A DNA stretch of 64,000 nt, taken from Daphnia pulex. Its lineage: Eukaryota > Arthropoda > Branchiopoda > Diplostraca > Daphniidae. The notes below the pieces were generated by a model. The model had not been told where the DNA came from. It worked only from the letters and a program-made list of their open reading frames with translations, and did no database searches. Shown here one piece after another: positions 1-11,360 of this stretch; the first letter of the stretch is position 1; each line of letters starts with the position of its first letter. A program made the position numbers and the translations under genes. The stretch covers positions 5,084,001 through 5,148,000 of the forward strand of contig NC_060025.1 in assembly GCF_021134715.1 (NCBI RefSeq), given 5' to 3'.

Positions 1-602
1 GCAGAAAATGAGGCTCAAAGGTGATTTCTTGGAATTTTAGCCGCCAAGAAGCTGGTTTTTATTTTAATTGAGGGGTAAATAGCTAATCAAAAATAGTTTT
101 AATTAGTGAAAAAGATAGACAATGTAAAGGACAACAACATACTGAAAATTGAGCAACTTTCCTTGGCTTATAAGATCGCACGAATCGCAATCTTCAGTTG
201 CTTGTCCGAGGTCTCCTTCGTCTTCAAACTCTTCAACGCCCGACCCCAATCCGTCCAATAGATCTTCTTCCTTTTCCTTAAAGTCGTCCGTGAAATCGTC
301 ACCTTCTGCGAACGGAGATTCTGCGGGCGGAGAAGCAATCAAACATGGCTATCTTGTTAGTCTGGTTTTGAACATTTTCTTACTTATAATATCCATGCAA
401 TCAATGACCGCATAGTTTTCGATCAAAGGAACTGTAAATGGAAAGAGAGACAAGATATAAATAAAATACGAAATACGGTGAGCAAAATAACCTTTACCTG
501 AACCAAGTGTGTCACGGGAATACATCTAAATCTGGTTGCGTCACGATAACACCCTTCTCATTAGGAGTTTAGGACGATCAAAATTATCTTTTCAATACGC
601 GC
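1..602. other. Unassigned sequence with a small acidic ORF
   Basis: No gene could be assigned here. On the minus strand 103-342 is open for 79 codons and rich in Asp/Glu. It could be a 3' exon of the KDZ-like fragment that follows upstream on the same strand, because a plausible acceptor and donor exist near 348 and 170. No domain is recognisable, so this is only a possibility. Confidence 0.25.
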
Positions 603-1710
603 CTTCTTTGGGTATCTATACAAATATAATTTTGATTAAAATAAACATTTTAAACTTAACATTACGTCTCTAGATTACCAGTGAATTTAGCTACCTGAGA
701 TTAGCACCTTGATCATAAGACTTGCACCATTTGAGCATTTCAGCACAAGTAAACTGTGGTAAATGAAGATCAAATCTGCCTGCATGGATAATAAAACAAA
801 AGATAATATTAAAAAAAAAACATGAAAATAAGCAAAATAAACACATACCGTCTTTTGTAATGATTACTACTCTCTTTTTACCAGCTGTAACTGTATAAGC
901 TGTTAAACACTTACACTTCTTGCAATCAAATGAGGCTGAGAAGCAAGGAACTGGGATATCTGCAGATAAATTTTAAAATAACAATGCAATAAACATGATG
1001 AATTACTTTTATAATACACACCACAAGTCACAACATCACCACACGAGATAAATTCTTCTGGCTTGAGAATCATGGAAGTATCTTCATTGTACATGGTACG
1101 CAGGTGAAATGGTTCTGATTTGTGAAATAGTTGATCACATTTTTCACATCTCTTCTTTCTACAACTGCTACAGCAAATGTAGTGCTGCAAGACTGGATCT
1201 TGGCAATCAGCACACCAAGAAGCTACAAAACGTTGTGAACAGACGAAAGCTTCAAGAAAATTCTGCTTAACAGATGCCCAGTCTTGGTGGATTTCACTCA
1301 CTCTGTGAGTCCAGTCTGATTTAGGATTCATACTTTCTTCGGCTTCCTCTGCAATGTAAGACTCTTGGCTTTCAATGAAGTTTACTTTTTCATTAACATG
1401 ATTATAACGATCTTCAGCAACATTGTCAACTGCTGATGGTATACTAGATTGAGACTCAACTAAAGAGCCGTTCAACGTATTTGGAATATTTACAGTTGAA
1501 GTGCATGATCTTGGCTCTGCTTTCACTTCAGTATCACTTTTCTTCTTTTGATTCGAAACTGAAGGAGTGGTTTTTTTCTTTTGATAAAGACCACGTAATC
1601 GCATTCCTGTTCCCAAGGAGGCACTTAATATGCGATCATGCCTTTTCTTTTCGTTTAATCTGTCACTTCTTTCTCGTGACTTAAGGAACGATACAAGATC
1701 TTTTTGAATT
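603..1710 (-). pseudogene. KDZ transposase-associated CxC cysteine-cluster fragment
   Basis: A minus-strand, multi-exon coding remnant. The main exon runs from about 1710 to 1022 and has a basic N-terminus, an acidic linker and a cysteine/histidine cluster (WCADC, then CCSSC, RCEKC, H, PFH). Good GT-AG junctions join it to 959-849 and 779-695, which continue with a CKKCKC pair and a segment ending in FTCAEMLKWC. This spacing matches the CxC-type cysteine clusters found N-terminal to KDZ (Kyakuja-Dileera-Zisupton) transposases. The next candidate exon, from 615 down, hits a stop after about 17 codons, and no DDE catalytic core follows inside the window. It is therefore read as a truncated, domesticated or dead element. 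The KDZ family call rests on pattern memory. Confidence 0.5.
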
Positions 1711-2967
1711 CCAATTTTACGTTACGAAAGAAGCAGACAACGTAAATAATAACAAAAAAGACAAGCCCTATCGGCCACTTCGCACACTTCGTACCCTGTT
1801 CCGGCCACAAGCAAAAGTGTAGCCGTGATTGTGGACTAAGTAGTACATATGTAGTGAGACCATGTTGACAGAAACTCGGGGTCAGTAGGGATAGGGCTAA
1901 AAGGATAGGACATGCGAAACCAGTCTTCTTTATCTATGACCAGGTGGCGTGGACTGCCCTAGCTGCTATATACCTTCTTTTGCTTCCTTTCCTAGGGTCG
2001 TTGTTATAAGATTTCACCGACTTTGAATCACCGCGACGCAAGTGCACAAAGTCTTCCTCAAGCCGCTTGATAAAAATTACGATGTCTTTATGGCTATCAA
2101 AGTCGTAGCAGTGGTGAAAGAATAGGATCGACAATGTTGATGCTTGGGCAAAAAACCAAACTCTACTGAAGAACGAGCAAGTTTTTTCTTTTTCTTTCCG
2201 TTTTTCTCATTTCATTTGTTCACCATTAAAGAAGTAAAATAGGTATATTGCTCAACAAATGCAATTTGTAAAATAATCAGGGGTGGGGGTCAATCTTGGG
2301 TTGAGCTGCTTCAAGAGCACTTGTTGGCTGTCGAAATCACTGCAATTCGACGTACTGAGAATCTGGGACTAGTCATCTAGGCTATATCGGGCATGGGCGA
2401 TCCTTTCGTTCACGACACAAGTCACAAGGGTAAAATTTCTTAATGGTTGCAGTGTTACTCATTTTTTAATTAGGGCCTATGACTATTTGCACAGGTCGAA
2501 AAGGAGGATAAAGATGTCCCTTACCAGATTACAATGACTTTAGATGCATCAGCCAATATATCGTCGTTGTTTATCGATAATACTCCCGACGGATTTTATC
2601 GCGGCTGTGGTATAACCATTAGCGGCATATGCCGCTAGTAACTGCTAGCGTATACTAACATAAGTAACTGTAAGTTGCTGAACATTTCAATGCAGGTCCG
2701 TTTTCTTTGGGGTTAAAAGGGTCGACACTTATATACGATTTTGTTTTCAACTAGGTCGATCACAGCGGACATCATTGCTAATATGAGCAATCGCAGTAGG
2801 AGTGACTGTGTTACAGCCACAAGGTGAATCTTGGGAGGCAGTATTGGGAGAGCATGCTTTCCAGTCCTTATAGATTGGATATGTGCGAGTGTCGGCAATT
2901 TTCGTAAGGAGCACCAGCCTTGCGACACAGGGTTACTTTGGTTAAACGTGACGGTGTGTGTGCTAAA
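1711..2967. other. Intergenic, no gene seen
   Basis: No coding segment is supported. Short ORFs such as 1934-2134 (-) have no recognisable motif. A perfect 18-bp palindrome, TAGCGGCATATGCCGCTA, lies at 2620-2637. A weak 9-bp inverted pair at 1764 and 1890 is too short to call an element. Confidence 0.4.
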
Positions 2968-3111
2968 CTCCACGGCGCAATAGCATATTTTGACATTAGA
3001 GCGCCGTGGATCCACGGTGCAATAGCACAAAGTGACACTAGAACGCCGTGGATCCACGGTGCAATAGCACAAAGTGACACTAGAGGGCCGTGGACTCCAC
3101 GGTGCAATAGG
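2968..3111. repeat. 42-bp minisatellite, about 3.4 copies
   Basis: Copies start near 3003, 3045 and 3087 with a partial, more diverged copy before them. Each unit holds the palindromic core CCGTGGATCCACGG followed by TGCAATAGCACAAAGTGACA. Copies 2 and 3 differ from each other by only a few bases. The array keeps short ORFs open on both strands, but nothing suggests they are genes. Confidence 0.85.
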
Positions 3112-3335
3112 CGCAACCTTTTGGTTTCATCGTCTGCTTGGATTTACAACATTGAAATCGTAACTGCCGTTTAATTCAAATATCATTTTAATAATATAAT
3201 TTTTCTGACGAAAAATGAAATGCTACACCATGAAGACATACACAACATATTTTTATTCATAGTTATTTATCTGTAAGATTCTTTCCAGAATTAATTCTTT
3301 GTTCCGTAAGTTTATTTATATTCAAAGTCGAAATC

Positions 3336-3463
3336 CATCTATTGCCCTTGGCAGGCGAATTTCATTCATCAAAATCCATCTTTTGCGCTTGGCAGGCGAA
3401 TTTCATTCATCTCCAAAGCCATCTATTAATCTTAGCAGGCGAATTTCATTCGTTTCCACTTTT
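3336..3463. repeat. About 41-bp tandem repeat, 3 copies
   Basis: Three direct copies share the core GGCAGGCGAATTTCATTC (third copy AGCAGG...) preceded by an ATCCATCT-like segment. Only the core is well conserved. A C-rich run (CCACCCACC type) follows at 3470-3520. Confidence 0.8.
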
Positions 3464-4260
3464 CCTCCAACCCCACCCACCACCCACCCCACCCACTCCA
3501 ACCCCACCAACTCCAAATGCCTCACCCTAAATCCCTTCGGGAAATTTAGTTGTCGTCTTTCGTTACTTTTGTTCATTGTTCTGCTATTGCCACGATTTCT
3601 CCAAATATTAGATCCTTTTTTTTGTTAAGCTCTTTTCTTGCGCCTCGCGTCGCTCGTGGGTCTCCAACTCTCCCTATGTGACCGGTCTTATGTTATTTTT
3701 TAGAATGATTACTTTTCAAACTATTTTAATAAAACATTTTTTGATTGTTGCGTTTTTATGTTTTTATTTCTATCTCTAATTTTTGTTAGTAGCAAATATG
3801 AGTGGCATTCATGTCACTCATGGTCATGGCTCATGGCTCATAGCTATCTTTTGGCTATTTCTTGATAAGAAATCTTCATCTTTATTGTTATGCATATAAC
3901 TTCAATTTTTCAGAAAGCCCCAGTAATATTTATTTTGTTTTATTGGTTTTAGAAAACGTTTCGTACAATACCGACCTTTTTTTTTACTTGTTAGTTTTAT
4001 CTATGGTGCGTAATAGCCGACGATATACACCTATAGGTTATTTCAGTCAGTGTCACGTTAATCATCGTCATATTTTGCTTTGTCCTGACGAATTTTTGCT
4101 GATTAAATTTATTAATAAATAATGCTTTCAATGATTACTGCTGTGCATGACACTTAATTTTTCTATGAAGAATACTTCCGCAAAATTTCCTCATCCTCGA
4201 CGCAACTATCAATTTAACAAACATTCTTGAATGAAAGCAAACCTAAAGCTACGCCTGGGG
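3464..4260. other. AT-rich spacer, no gene seen
   Basis: Apart from the C-rich run just after the tandem repeat, I see neither coding potential nor repeats here. A short plus-strand ORF at 3862-4122 has no recognisable motif. Confidence 0.4.
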
Positions 4261-5096
4261 CTACGCCGTCAGCGGACGCTCTAGCTACACCGCGCTGGGT
4301 GTAAGACTTCAAATTGCTAGATACTAGCTACGCCCCGGGCTACGACGTCAGCGGACGCTCTAGCTACACCGCGCTGGGTGTAAGACTTCAAATTGCTAGA
4401 TAATAGCTACGCCTTTGGCTACGACGTCAGCGGACGCTCTAGCTACATCGCGCTGGGTGTAAGACTTCAAATTGCTAGATACTAGCTACGCCTCGGGCTA
4501 CGACGTCGGCGGACGCTCTAGCTACTCCGTGCTGGGTGTAAGACTTCAAATTGCTAGATACTAGCTACGCCTCGGGCTACGACGTCAGCGGACGCTCTAG
4601 CTACACCGCGCTGGGTGTAAGACTTCAAATTGCTAGATACTAGCTACGCCTCGGGCTACGACGTCGGCGGACGCTCTAGCTACACCACGCTGGGTGTAAG
4701 ACTTCAAATTGCTAGATACAAGCTACGCCTCGGGCTACGACGTCGGCGGACGCTCTAGCTACACCGCGCTGGGTGTAAGACTTCAAATTGCTAGATACTA
4801 GCTACGCCTCGGGCTACGACGTCGGCGGACGCTCTAGCTACACCGCGCTGGGTGTAAGACTTCAAATTGCTAGATACAAGCTACGCCTCGGGCTACGACG
4901 TCGGCGGACGCTCTAGCTACTCCGCGCTGGCTGTAAGACTTCAAATTGCTAGATACTAGCTACGCCTCGGGCTACGATGTCGGCGGACGCTCTAGCTACA
5001 CCACGCTGGTTGTAGGACTTCAAATTGCTAGATACTAGCTACGCCAAGGGCTACGTCGGCTCCTATCTAGCTGCACCGCGCTGGGTACAAGCCTCG
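4261..5096. repeat. 79-bp satellite array, about 10.6 copies
   Basis: Units begin with CTACGACGTC at 4261, 4340, 4419 and so on to 5051, spaced exactly 79 bp. Each contains GCTCTAGCTACACCGCGCTG and TTCAAATTGCTAGATACTAG. Single-base variants separate the copies, and the last copy, from 5051, is truncated and more diverged. The unit is GC-richer than its surroundings and rich in CTAG/GTAG palindromes. Confidence 0.95.
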
Positions 5097-5209
5097 TGCA
5101 CAATGAATTTGACTTTTGCAACTTGTACGCCATCTATCTGCCTTTTATTTCAATTGTACTTTTACGCCATCTATCTGCCTTTATTTTTTTTCGTGGTAAT
5201 AGTCAACGG

Positions 5210-5480
5210 TTTGTTTATTGCAACGAAATGTCTTGGCAATAGCCATTTCAGACGAGTTTCGTCACGAAAACAGAGGACTAGTAGGCTTTTGTGGCAATAA
5301 ACAATATTTTATTTGTCGTAACGAAAGATTTCGTCGCTATAGCCGTTTGAAAAAAGAATCGTCACGCCGGTGTCCGGACGATTCGGCACTGAATTGTAAA
5401 AAAAAACTTTCGGCACTTTGTAGTGACGATTCGGCACCGTCTTTTTACCGATTCGGCACCAATCAACCAGGTGTCAATTT
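5210..5480. repeat. Dispersed repeat with GGCAATAG / CGTAACGAAA motifs, copy 1
   Basis: The short words TTGGCAATAG, GTGGCAATAA and CGTAACGAAAGATTTCGTCG recur here. They are shared with 7715-7955, which carries several GTGGCAATAGACAA and CGTAACGAAA words. The copies are strongly diverged. No coding capacity is evident. The class is unknown. Confidence 0.5.
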
Positions 5481-5889
5481 TTGACTGTTCTAATGAATTA
5501 AAGTCATTTTATCATTTATGCCTAGAAAAATTTTTAATTCTAAATTTTTAAAATGAGCACTATTTCTATTTACTTTTTAAGTAAGTAATAAAAAACAGAC
5601 AAAATTGGTTTGTGGGATCGTATAGAAATTTGTAATTGAAAATTTGTAAATGAGAAATGGGGGTTAATGTATCAGTAAATATGTGTTTCAAATTTGAATG
5701 GCTAAATAAACAATCACTATTTTTTTATGAATTAAGCAGTAGAAGCAGTAAGTTTAGTAATTAAGCAAAAAAGTAATTCTAATTATAAAAAGCTACCCTT
5801 TTTCAATCTTCCTAAATAATTTACAACACACCCGCAAGTGGAATATTTTTTTTGCCGCTGCAAATTCCCCCAGGCGTAATTGCGTAATT
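5481..5889. other. AT-rich spacer, no gene seen
   Basis: Very AT-rich sequence with no supported gene or repeat. Confidence 0.4.
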
Positions 5890-6250
5890 GCGCGAGATTT
5901 ACAGTGGGTACCTAAAGTATCCGTACGGCTGAGAGGATCAGTAGGAAAAACGCGTTTTTCAAATCGCTCCCAAAAATAGAATTCTCTTTGGAATTCAATA
6001 AAAATTATTTCAAAGGTTAATATTTGGGCGGGGTATCATGTGATTTTTTTGGGGAATTTTTCAACAACGCGATATGTGGTTTTTATCGCGTTGCGTAAGT
6101 ATCCGTACGGCCGAGAGGCCTAGTAGGGAATGAGCTTACTTTGGAGGCCTGTCATTCGGTATCTACGTAATATTATAGGGTGGGAAAGTTCTTTAAAAAA
6201 AAGAGCTGCATTAGCTCTATGTGTGGTCATGAGATCACATTTTTCATGTT
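5890..6250. repeat. Paired-box repeat family, copy 1
   Basis: Two boxes, AGTATCCGTACGGCTGAGAGG at 5916 and a near-identical one at 6098, are separated by 182 bp. They are followed by an AT-rich segment with TTAAAAAAAAGAGCTGC flanked by short inverted words. A diverged second copy with the same organisation lies at 8945-9310. It is probably a non-autonomous mobile element of unknown class. Confidence 0.6.
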
Positions 6251-6295
6251 TCATTTATAGTAATGAAATCGAAATTGAAAATACGAATTATAAGT

Positions 6296-6449
6296 TTTCC
6301 GTTTATTTCCCCTCGATTCCCCCTCACCAGTGTTGCCATATCTCAAAATCTCTTTCTTCCCTTGGACGGAAGAGGGAGAAAGAGAAAGGGTAAATATTTT
6401 GGGATATGGCAACACTGGTGAGGGGGAATCGAAGGGAAGAAAACGAAAA
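6296..6449. mobile_element. Hairpin MITE with GTGTTGCCA arms
   Basis: The left arm (about 6296-6345) contains CGATTCCCCCTCACCAGTGT and TTGCCATATC. The right arm (about 6401-6449) is its reverse complement with few mismatches. The loop holds a second short inverted pair (CTCTTTCTTCCC / GGGAGAAAGAG). Arms of about 50 bp and a total length of about 155 bp fit a foldback MITE. No clear target duplication was found. Confidence 0.75.
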
Positions 6450-7714
6450 AAAAAAATAACTAATACCAAAATATTGTAGTTGGGATAATTTAGAAAAAAA
6501 AAATCTTTATTCGATACCATGTCCATCTGAAATTCAAAGCTACTACTACAACTATAGAAAAAGGAGCGTAGGTAATTAGAATAATTCTTTGAAAACATAA
6601 AATTAAGGAAAAAATACAACATCAAGTACAGTAAGCGAAAAAAGGCGACATAGACATAGCCCAGCGCGATGTGGAAGGTAGAAATCTCAAGAGATTGATC
6701 ACTACATATCAATTCTTGGAATTAACGTAATTAGGTAACCCCTGGACCTGGGGAGACTAGCAATGTTAAGAAGGGCAAGGTCACCGGACACAGCAAAACA
6801 GGAGATTAAAACCTCTAGCTGCGTCTTGAAACAGTGTTGGCGTATAGCAAAATATCTTTATCTTTAATCTCTGCTGATTAAATGAGACTGAAAAAAAACG
6901 AAACAAATAAAAAAGACGTATCGGTAATGAAAACCGGAAAACAAAATTCGAGCACAAACTTGCTCTTGCTTTCCAGGAACTAGGTAATGACCGAAACGGA
7001 AAGGCGCGCCGTTCGTTCAAAATGGAAGTATTGACATTTTTGTCGTAAACCCGCATGAAATCTTTTTGAGGGGAAAAAGGGCGAGCTCCTGCATTTTCGA
7101 TTGGCAGAGAAGGGCTGGAAGAAATTTGCTTTAGATGAGATTGACCAATGAGCATGTGTCTAAGGCGTTCGTCGCTTCAGTGCGGATTCAAATCGTTCAG
7201 ATCCGCCGCAATTCGATTATGTTCACGCAAAATCACGGTTTGCGTAACGGCCATGTTTGGCGATAAGCAAAATTCACTCGATTGTCGCCTGCATAAAATT
7301 TCCATTTACTTCAACTACAACAAATTCTTTTAATGATTGCCGCCTCCCTGCTTTAAAGAACCTCAATTCTGTCAATTTGTTCAGCCATCCACTCTGCTCA
7401 GATTTGAACTTTGATTATTTCCGAATTATTTAAAATATGGCGATCTAACGTTATTCACAGCGAGGTATAATGAAAATAATTAGTTTAACGAACATAAAAC
7501 ATTAATAAGGTATTTCACGCACGCACACATTGATAAGAGTAGAACGTTTTCCATCAGAAAAAAAGCCGTGTTTTATTTGGTGTGAAATCAGTTAAACGTC
7601 AAATTCTAGACAAATATAATATACCAATAATGCTAGGCTTTAATAAAGGATATAATAATGCTAATAATAACTTAGGTAAGCACGTTATTAGAAAATATCG
7701 AAAAAAATGAATTT
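6450..7714. other. No supported gene
   Basis: A minus-strand ORF at 6781-7155 (124 codons) is open, but it is Phe/Arg/Ser-rich with no domain I recognise. The stretch 7140-7270 is relatively CG-rich. No repeat was assigned. Confidence 0.35.
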
Positions 7715-7955
7715 TAAAAAATTTCGTGGCAATAGACAAGCGTTTATTAAACGTAACGAAAGATGTCAGAGCATGTCGTAGCAAAAGACAAAACTAAAAC
7801 AATTGCCAAGAAAAGAGAAGGACGCTAGGCTTTCGTGGCAATAGACAATCTGTTGTTTATTGACAATAAAACTATTTCGTGGCAATAGATTGTGTGGTCC
7901 GTCGCGTAACGAAAAAGCAGACGGAAAGTCGTGGCAACCAATTTTCCAATTAACC
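7715..7955. repeat. GGCAATAG / CGTAACGAAA dispersed repeat, copy 2
   Basis: At least three TTCGTGGCAATAGAC words and CGTAACGAAA words recur, with TTATTAAACG between. It resembles 5210-5480. The copies are imperfect. Confidence 0.55.
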
Positions 7956-8119
7956 AATTTTCATGGCTATACAACTTCCTAAATGCTCATAACTTTTGTT
8001 ACAACGAAATCAATAACGATGGGAATTAACCTAAGGGCTGCAATATTAAACGGCGAATCGATTGAACTATTATTGTATAAAACATATTATTGAACTATTG
8101 AAAGTATAAACAAACATCA

Positions 8120-8560
8120 ACGAAAAAACGGGGGTAACTCAAACTCGGGGAATGGACTCGGGGGTAGCCATTTTCCCCGAGCTTTAGTGTGTTCAAACGG
8201 GGTGACGGGTAAACAAAAAAAGACTAAAACTCGGGGAATGATTTTTTGGGCTGACGGAGTATGGCACGGTACGGCCTATTTGGCTCACATCTATTTCAAT
8301 ATTTTTAAAATCCGTTAAAATCAAACTGCGATGATCATTTTTTTATCATTTAAAAAAAATTTTTTAAATATCGATATTTTAAAAATCATTCCGCAAACAA
8401 ATCAAAAAGATTTTAAAAATCTGTTTTTTTCTTTTTTAAAATGTTAACTTTGTCTTTCACTCAACATCTTAAAAAGATTTTAAATTTTTTAAAAATTTTG
8501 TTTGCAGTCTGATTTTAAAAATATCGATATTTTTTTTTTAATTTTTTTTGTTTGTGACTG
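8120..8560. repeat. Two inverted-repeat segments
   Basis: CTCGGGGAATGG near 8137 pairs with CCATTTTCCCCGAG near 8170, making a small hairpin. Further on, AAATATCGATATTTTAAAAA near 8365 and GATTTTAAAAATATCGATAT near 8511 flank mirrored GCAAACAAAT / TTGTTTGC words. The result is an AT-rich foldback of roughly 240 bp. It may be a MITE, but termini were not defined. Confidence 0.45.
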
Positions 8561-8944
8561 GTATTTTTGTTAGCAAAAGAATTTCGTTCGTAGCGTGTGC
8601 GTCGTCGAATAGATTCTGTCTAGAAACGTCTGGTACCGTCTAGCGTCTAGAAACGTCTGCTACAGGAGACAGCAGTCACAAACCAAAATTAATTAAAAAT
8701 TAACTAGATCGAATTGGGGTAAGAAATAAAAATTAGATAATTGAGAAATGAATAAAGTATTCACTTATAGGAAGAAACGGGAAGGAAATCAGAGTCATAG
8801 ATAAGAAAACTTTTTTTTTTACCGAGGAGAAGTTGCTTTTCCCATTAGACGCTGTAGGCGACACAGACCAACTTGGACACAAATTAGATTTTCGCATTTG
8901 CGGAGAATGCGCAACGCAGGATTTCTAACTGCTCCATTATTGAT

Positions 8945-9310
8945 TTTGAATTGGTACAGTAGGCATTAAAAGTGTCCGGACACCCGAGAGAACCTTACGG
9001 GAAACCGCTGTTTTCGCAAGGTGAAAAAGTGGTCAAATTTTCATTCGATTTGAATGACAATTTTTCTGTAGGTTTTCTCGGGTGCCAGGAACAATCCTAA
9101 TTTTTTTCAGAATTTTAAAATAATGGGAAGGGTAGGTTTTTGGTGAACCTAAAAGTGTCCGGAAAGTAGAGAGGCCCATATGTAAATGGGCATACTTTAG
9201 GTTCCAATTGTGACTCACTGGGAAATGCTAGAGAAACGCAAACGGTCTTAAAAAAAAGATCTGCGTTTCTTCTATGGCGTGAGTCACGATTTTTTAAAAC
9301 AATTAGTGTT
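8945..9310. repeat. Paired-box repeat family, copy 2
   Basis: Boxes AAAGTGTCCGGACACCCGAGAG (core AGTGTCCGGA at 8971) and its partner at 9153 lie 182 bp apart, as in copy 1. The segment after the second box forms a hairpin: GTGACTC pairs with GAGTCAC, and AGAAACGCA with TGCGTTTCT, around TTAAAAAAAAGATC. Confidence 0.6.
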
Positions 9311-9837
9311 CTTTCCCTACCCACCCTAAAAAAATTGATTTCGTTCAGATCTCCGTTTATGAGAGCCGTGCACTGCTGCCGGGTCTACGGAAACTAACAC
9401 TTAATTAATCCTTAAATTTCGTAAGCGAACTTTTTTCTATATTTTAGAATTTTTCCATTTTTTCCCTTTTTGCTACCAATACCTCGTAAATCTAGTTAAT
9501 AGTTATAAAAATTAGTCAATATATGTGTAAAAACTAATTCTACGTCGAATGGGATAGGTCACGTCGTGATCGGTGGATCACGAGAGCGTCAAAGTCCTGA
9601 AAACCGTTTTCGTCGCCCCCCGCCCAATTCCCCAGGGACCTCTCATGGTTAATAGTATTAAGAGGACTGTCGGAACTTTTGTTTCTTCAAATCTCTCACT
9701 CTTAAAAGGCGGTAAGCCTTTGGATTTTTTAAATAAGAATTTTAAAAATCTATATAGAAAATCTCTATTCTCAACCGCCAGTGACATAAATAGACATTAC
9801 TATTCTATCTATTTTCTGTGTATGCGATTAAGATAGA
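9311..9837. other. Spacer, no gene seen
   Basis: The open frame at 9573-9836 (+) has no recognisable domain. No repeat with a copy elsewhere in the window was identified. Confidence 0.35.
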
Positions 9838-10260
9838 AAAGCAAGCTTATCAGCTCGCCGAAGGGATAGATAGATAGAGGGATCGTAAGCCAGTTGAAAA
9901 CTGTCTTAAATGACAAATTCAGGGCCTATTGTTAGGTAGGACTTATTCACTATTCACACTTTCCTTCACAGACTTTTTGGTCTTAAAACGGGATTTTTCA
10001 GTCCCAGTTCAATATCCTTCCTAGTCAAATAACTGCAAAACATAAATGCAAATCTGGTTGTTGCGTCAAGGTTGGGACATCAAAGATTGCGTTATCACGG
10101 CGACATACAGACAGACAGACAAAGTGACATGGTTTTTATTTTTCTGCGTATGCGATTATTAGTTAATTTTGACATATGTTTGTGGTTATTTGTGATTCAA
10201 ATATACCATATTAGTGACATTAAAACAAATCAATGCATAGAACGTATATTAACTTAGGAT
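9838..10260. repeat. Modular dispersed repeat, short copy
   Basis: Contains, in order, AAGCTTATCAGCTCGCC, GCCAGTTGAAAACTGTCTTA, GGGCCTATTGTTAGG, ATCAAAGATTGCGT and an (ACAG)n tract followed by CAAAGTGACATGG and TTTTTCTGCGTATGCGATTA. The same words occur in the same order, spread over about 1.2 kb, at 38755-39970. This copy is therefore a deletion derivative of that element or vice versa. No protein is encoded. Confidence 0.65.
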
Positions 10261-10775
10261 CAATGTCACGGCAAGTAGAGAACAGAACATAGAAAACATA
10301 TAATTTGTCTTAACCTTCTAGAGAGTAGGCCTGACACGTTGATTCCAATAAGAGAAGAGAAAGAGGCAAGAGTAGTCTAGCAGACGACCAAGAGTTTTTG
10401 ACGGAAGAGGGAGTGGGTTTTGGCAACAGCGGATTAGTTCAGCAACTGGCGCTTGGATTGATGAAACACAACAATGTTGAAAAAAGAAAACTGCCCAAGT
10501 AGAACAAGATATCTTGTGGATATCTTCTAGACATATTTACATCTGCTGTAAAGATAACTAATGATATCTTTGTACAAGCTATACAGTGGCCAAATGTCAT
10601 CTCTCCTAGATATCTTGCCCAAAAAATCTTAAATTAATGAATTAATAAATTATTACCTGCTATTTTCACCTTCCTAATATTCCACTCTCACGATTTAATT
10701 CATTTTTCTATCGTATCAACCGATATTAGACATATTTGAATGGATTTACCATCTATAGAAGCTTATAATGTTTCA
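10261..10775. other. Spacer, no gene seen
   Basis: Around 10500-10620 the palindrome AAGATATCTT and GATATCTT words recur, hinting at a small hairpin element. The termini are not convincing. Confidence 0.3.
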
Positions 10776-10832
10776 GGAATTGAACCCTGACTATCTGAGT
10801 GGCAATCGAGTGCGACATCAGCACGCCACTAC
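10776..10832 (-). repeat. tRNA-like (SINE or pseudo-tRNA) fragment
   Basis: On the minus strand a B-box-like GGGTTCAATTCC follows GTAGTGGCGTGCTGATG at about tRNA spacing. The acceptor stem cannot be formed, so it is not a functional tRNA gene. It resembles the other tRNA-derived pieces in the window. Confidence 0.4.
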
Positions 10833-10959
10833 ATTTCATATGTATGATATCAGTTTTAATAAAGTAGTTTGTTACCTTGTTGATTGATGAGAAACTTCAC
10901 CATATCACACATTAGTAAGGTTAACGTGCGCATACAAATTTGTCTTCTAGTTTTTGGTA

Positions 10960-11360
10960 TGATTTAACTTCTTACTCTTTAAGTGGGGTTGTAATGTAAA
11001 ATATTTGGATACCTTTTTTAAAATATGTTTCGCATGTAATAGTCAAGTCGCCTATTATACGAAAGTCTATGTATTGTTGCTTTCTCTGTCGTTCTGATGG
11101 AATGCCCCGAATGGGTTCGTTGTAATTGCTCTTTAGACAATGTTGTTCCTCCATCGCCATACCTTTCTTTTTTCACATCTAAACAGCTGGTAAACCACAA
11201 TTGCAGTTCGTCAAGTGTCAACTTAAAAATGAGTTGAAACTCTGCAATTAACGATTTAGTGTGAACGCCGCATAAGCAAAGCTTATGCTGAATTTTGACT
11301 CTCTCCATCTTCTCCCCATTCTTCCCTTCGGCCAATTTCTTGGTGGATCATTCCCTGAAA
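10960..11360 (-). other. Possible coding remnant of unknown identity
   Basis: The minus strand is open from about 11335 to 11018, with a good acceptor (TTTTTCAG) at about 11352 and a possible GTATGG donor near 11162. The translated sequence has no domain I recognise. It could equally be an old transposon piece. Low confidence. Confidence 0.2.

Noticed and set aside
1764..1898. A small MITE with AGCCCTATC ends
   Set aside because: Only nine bases are complementary, too little to claim an element.
2713..3174. Overlapping ORFs on both strands with repeated peptides
   Set aside because: They are translations of the 42-bp minisatellite in different frames.
4261..5096. A CRISPR array
   Set aside because: The repeats are contiguous 79-bp units without unique spacers, in eukaryotic sequence.
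11018..11335. A host gene exon (105 codons, minus strand)
   Set aside because: Plausible splice sites exist but the peptide has no recognisable similarity; kept only as a low-confidence note.
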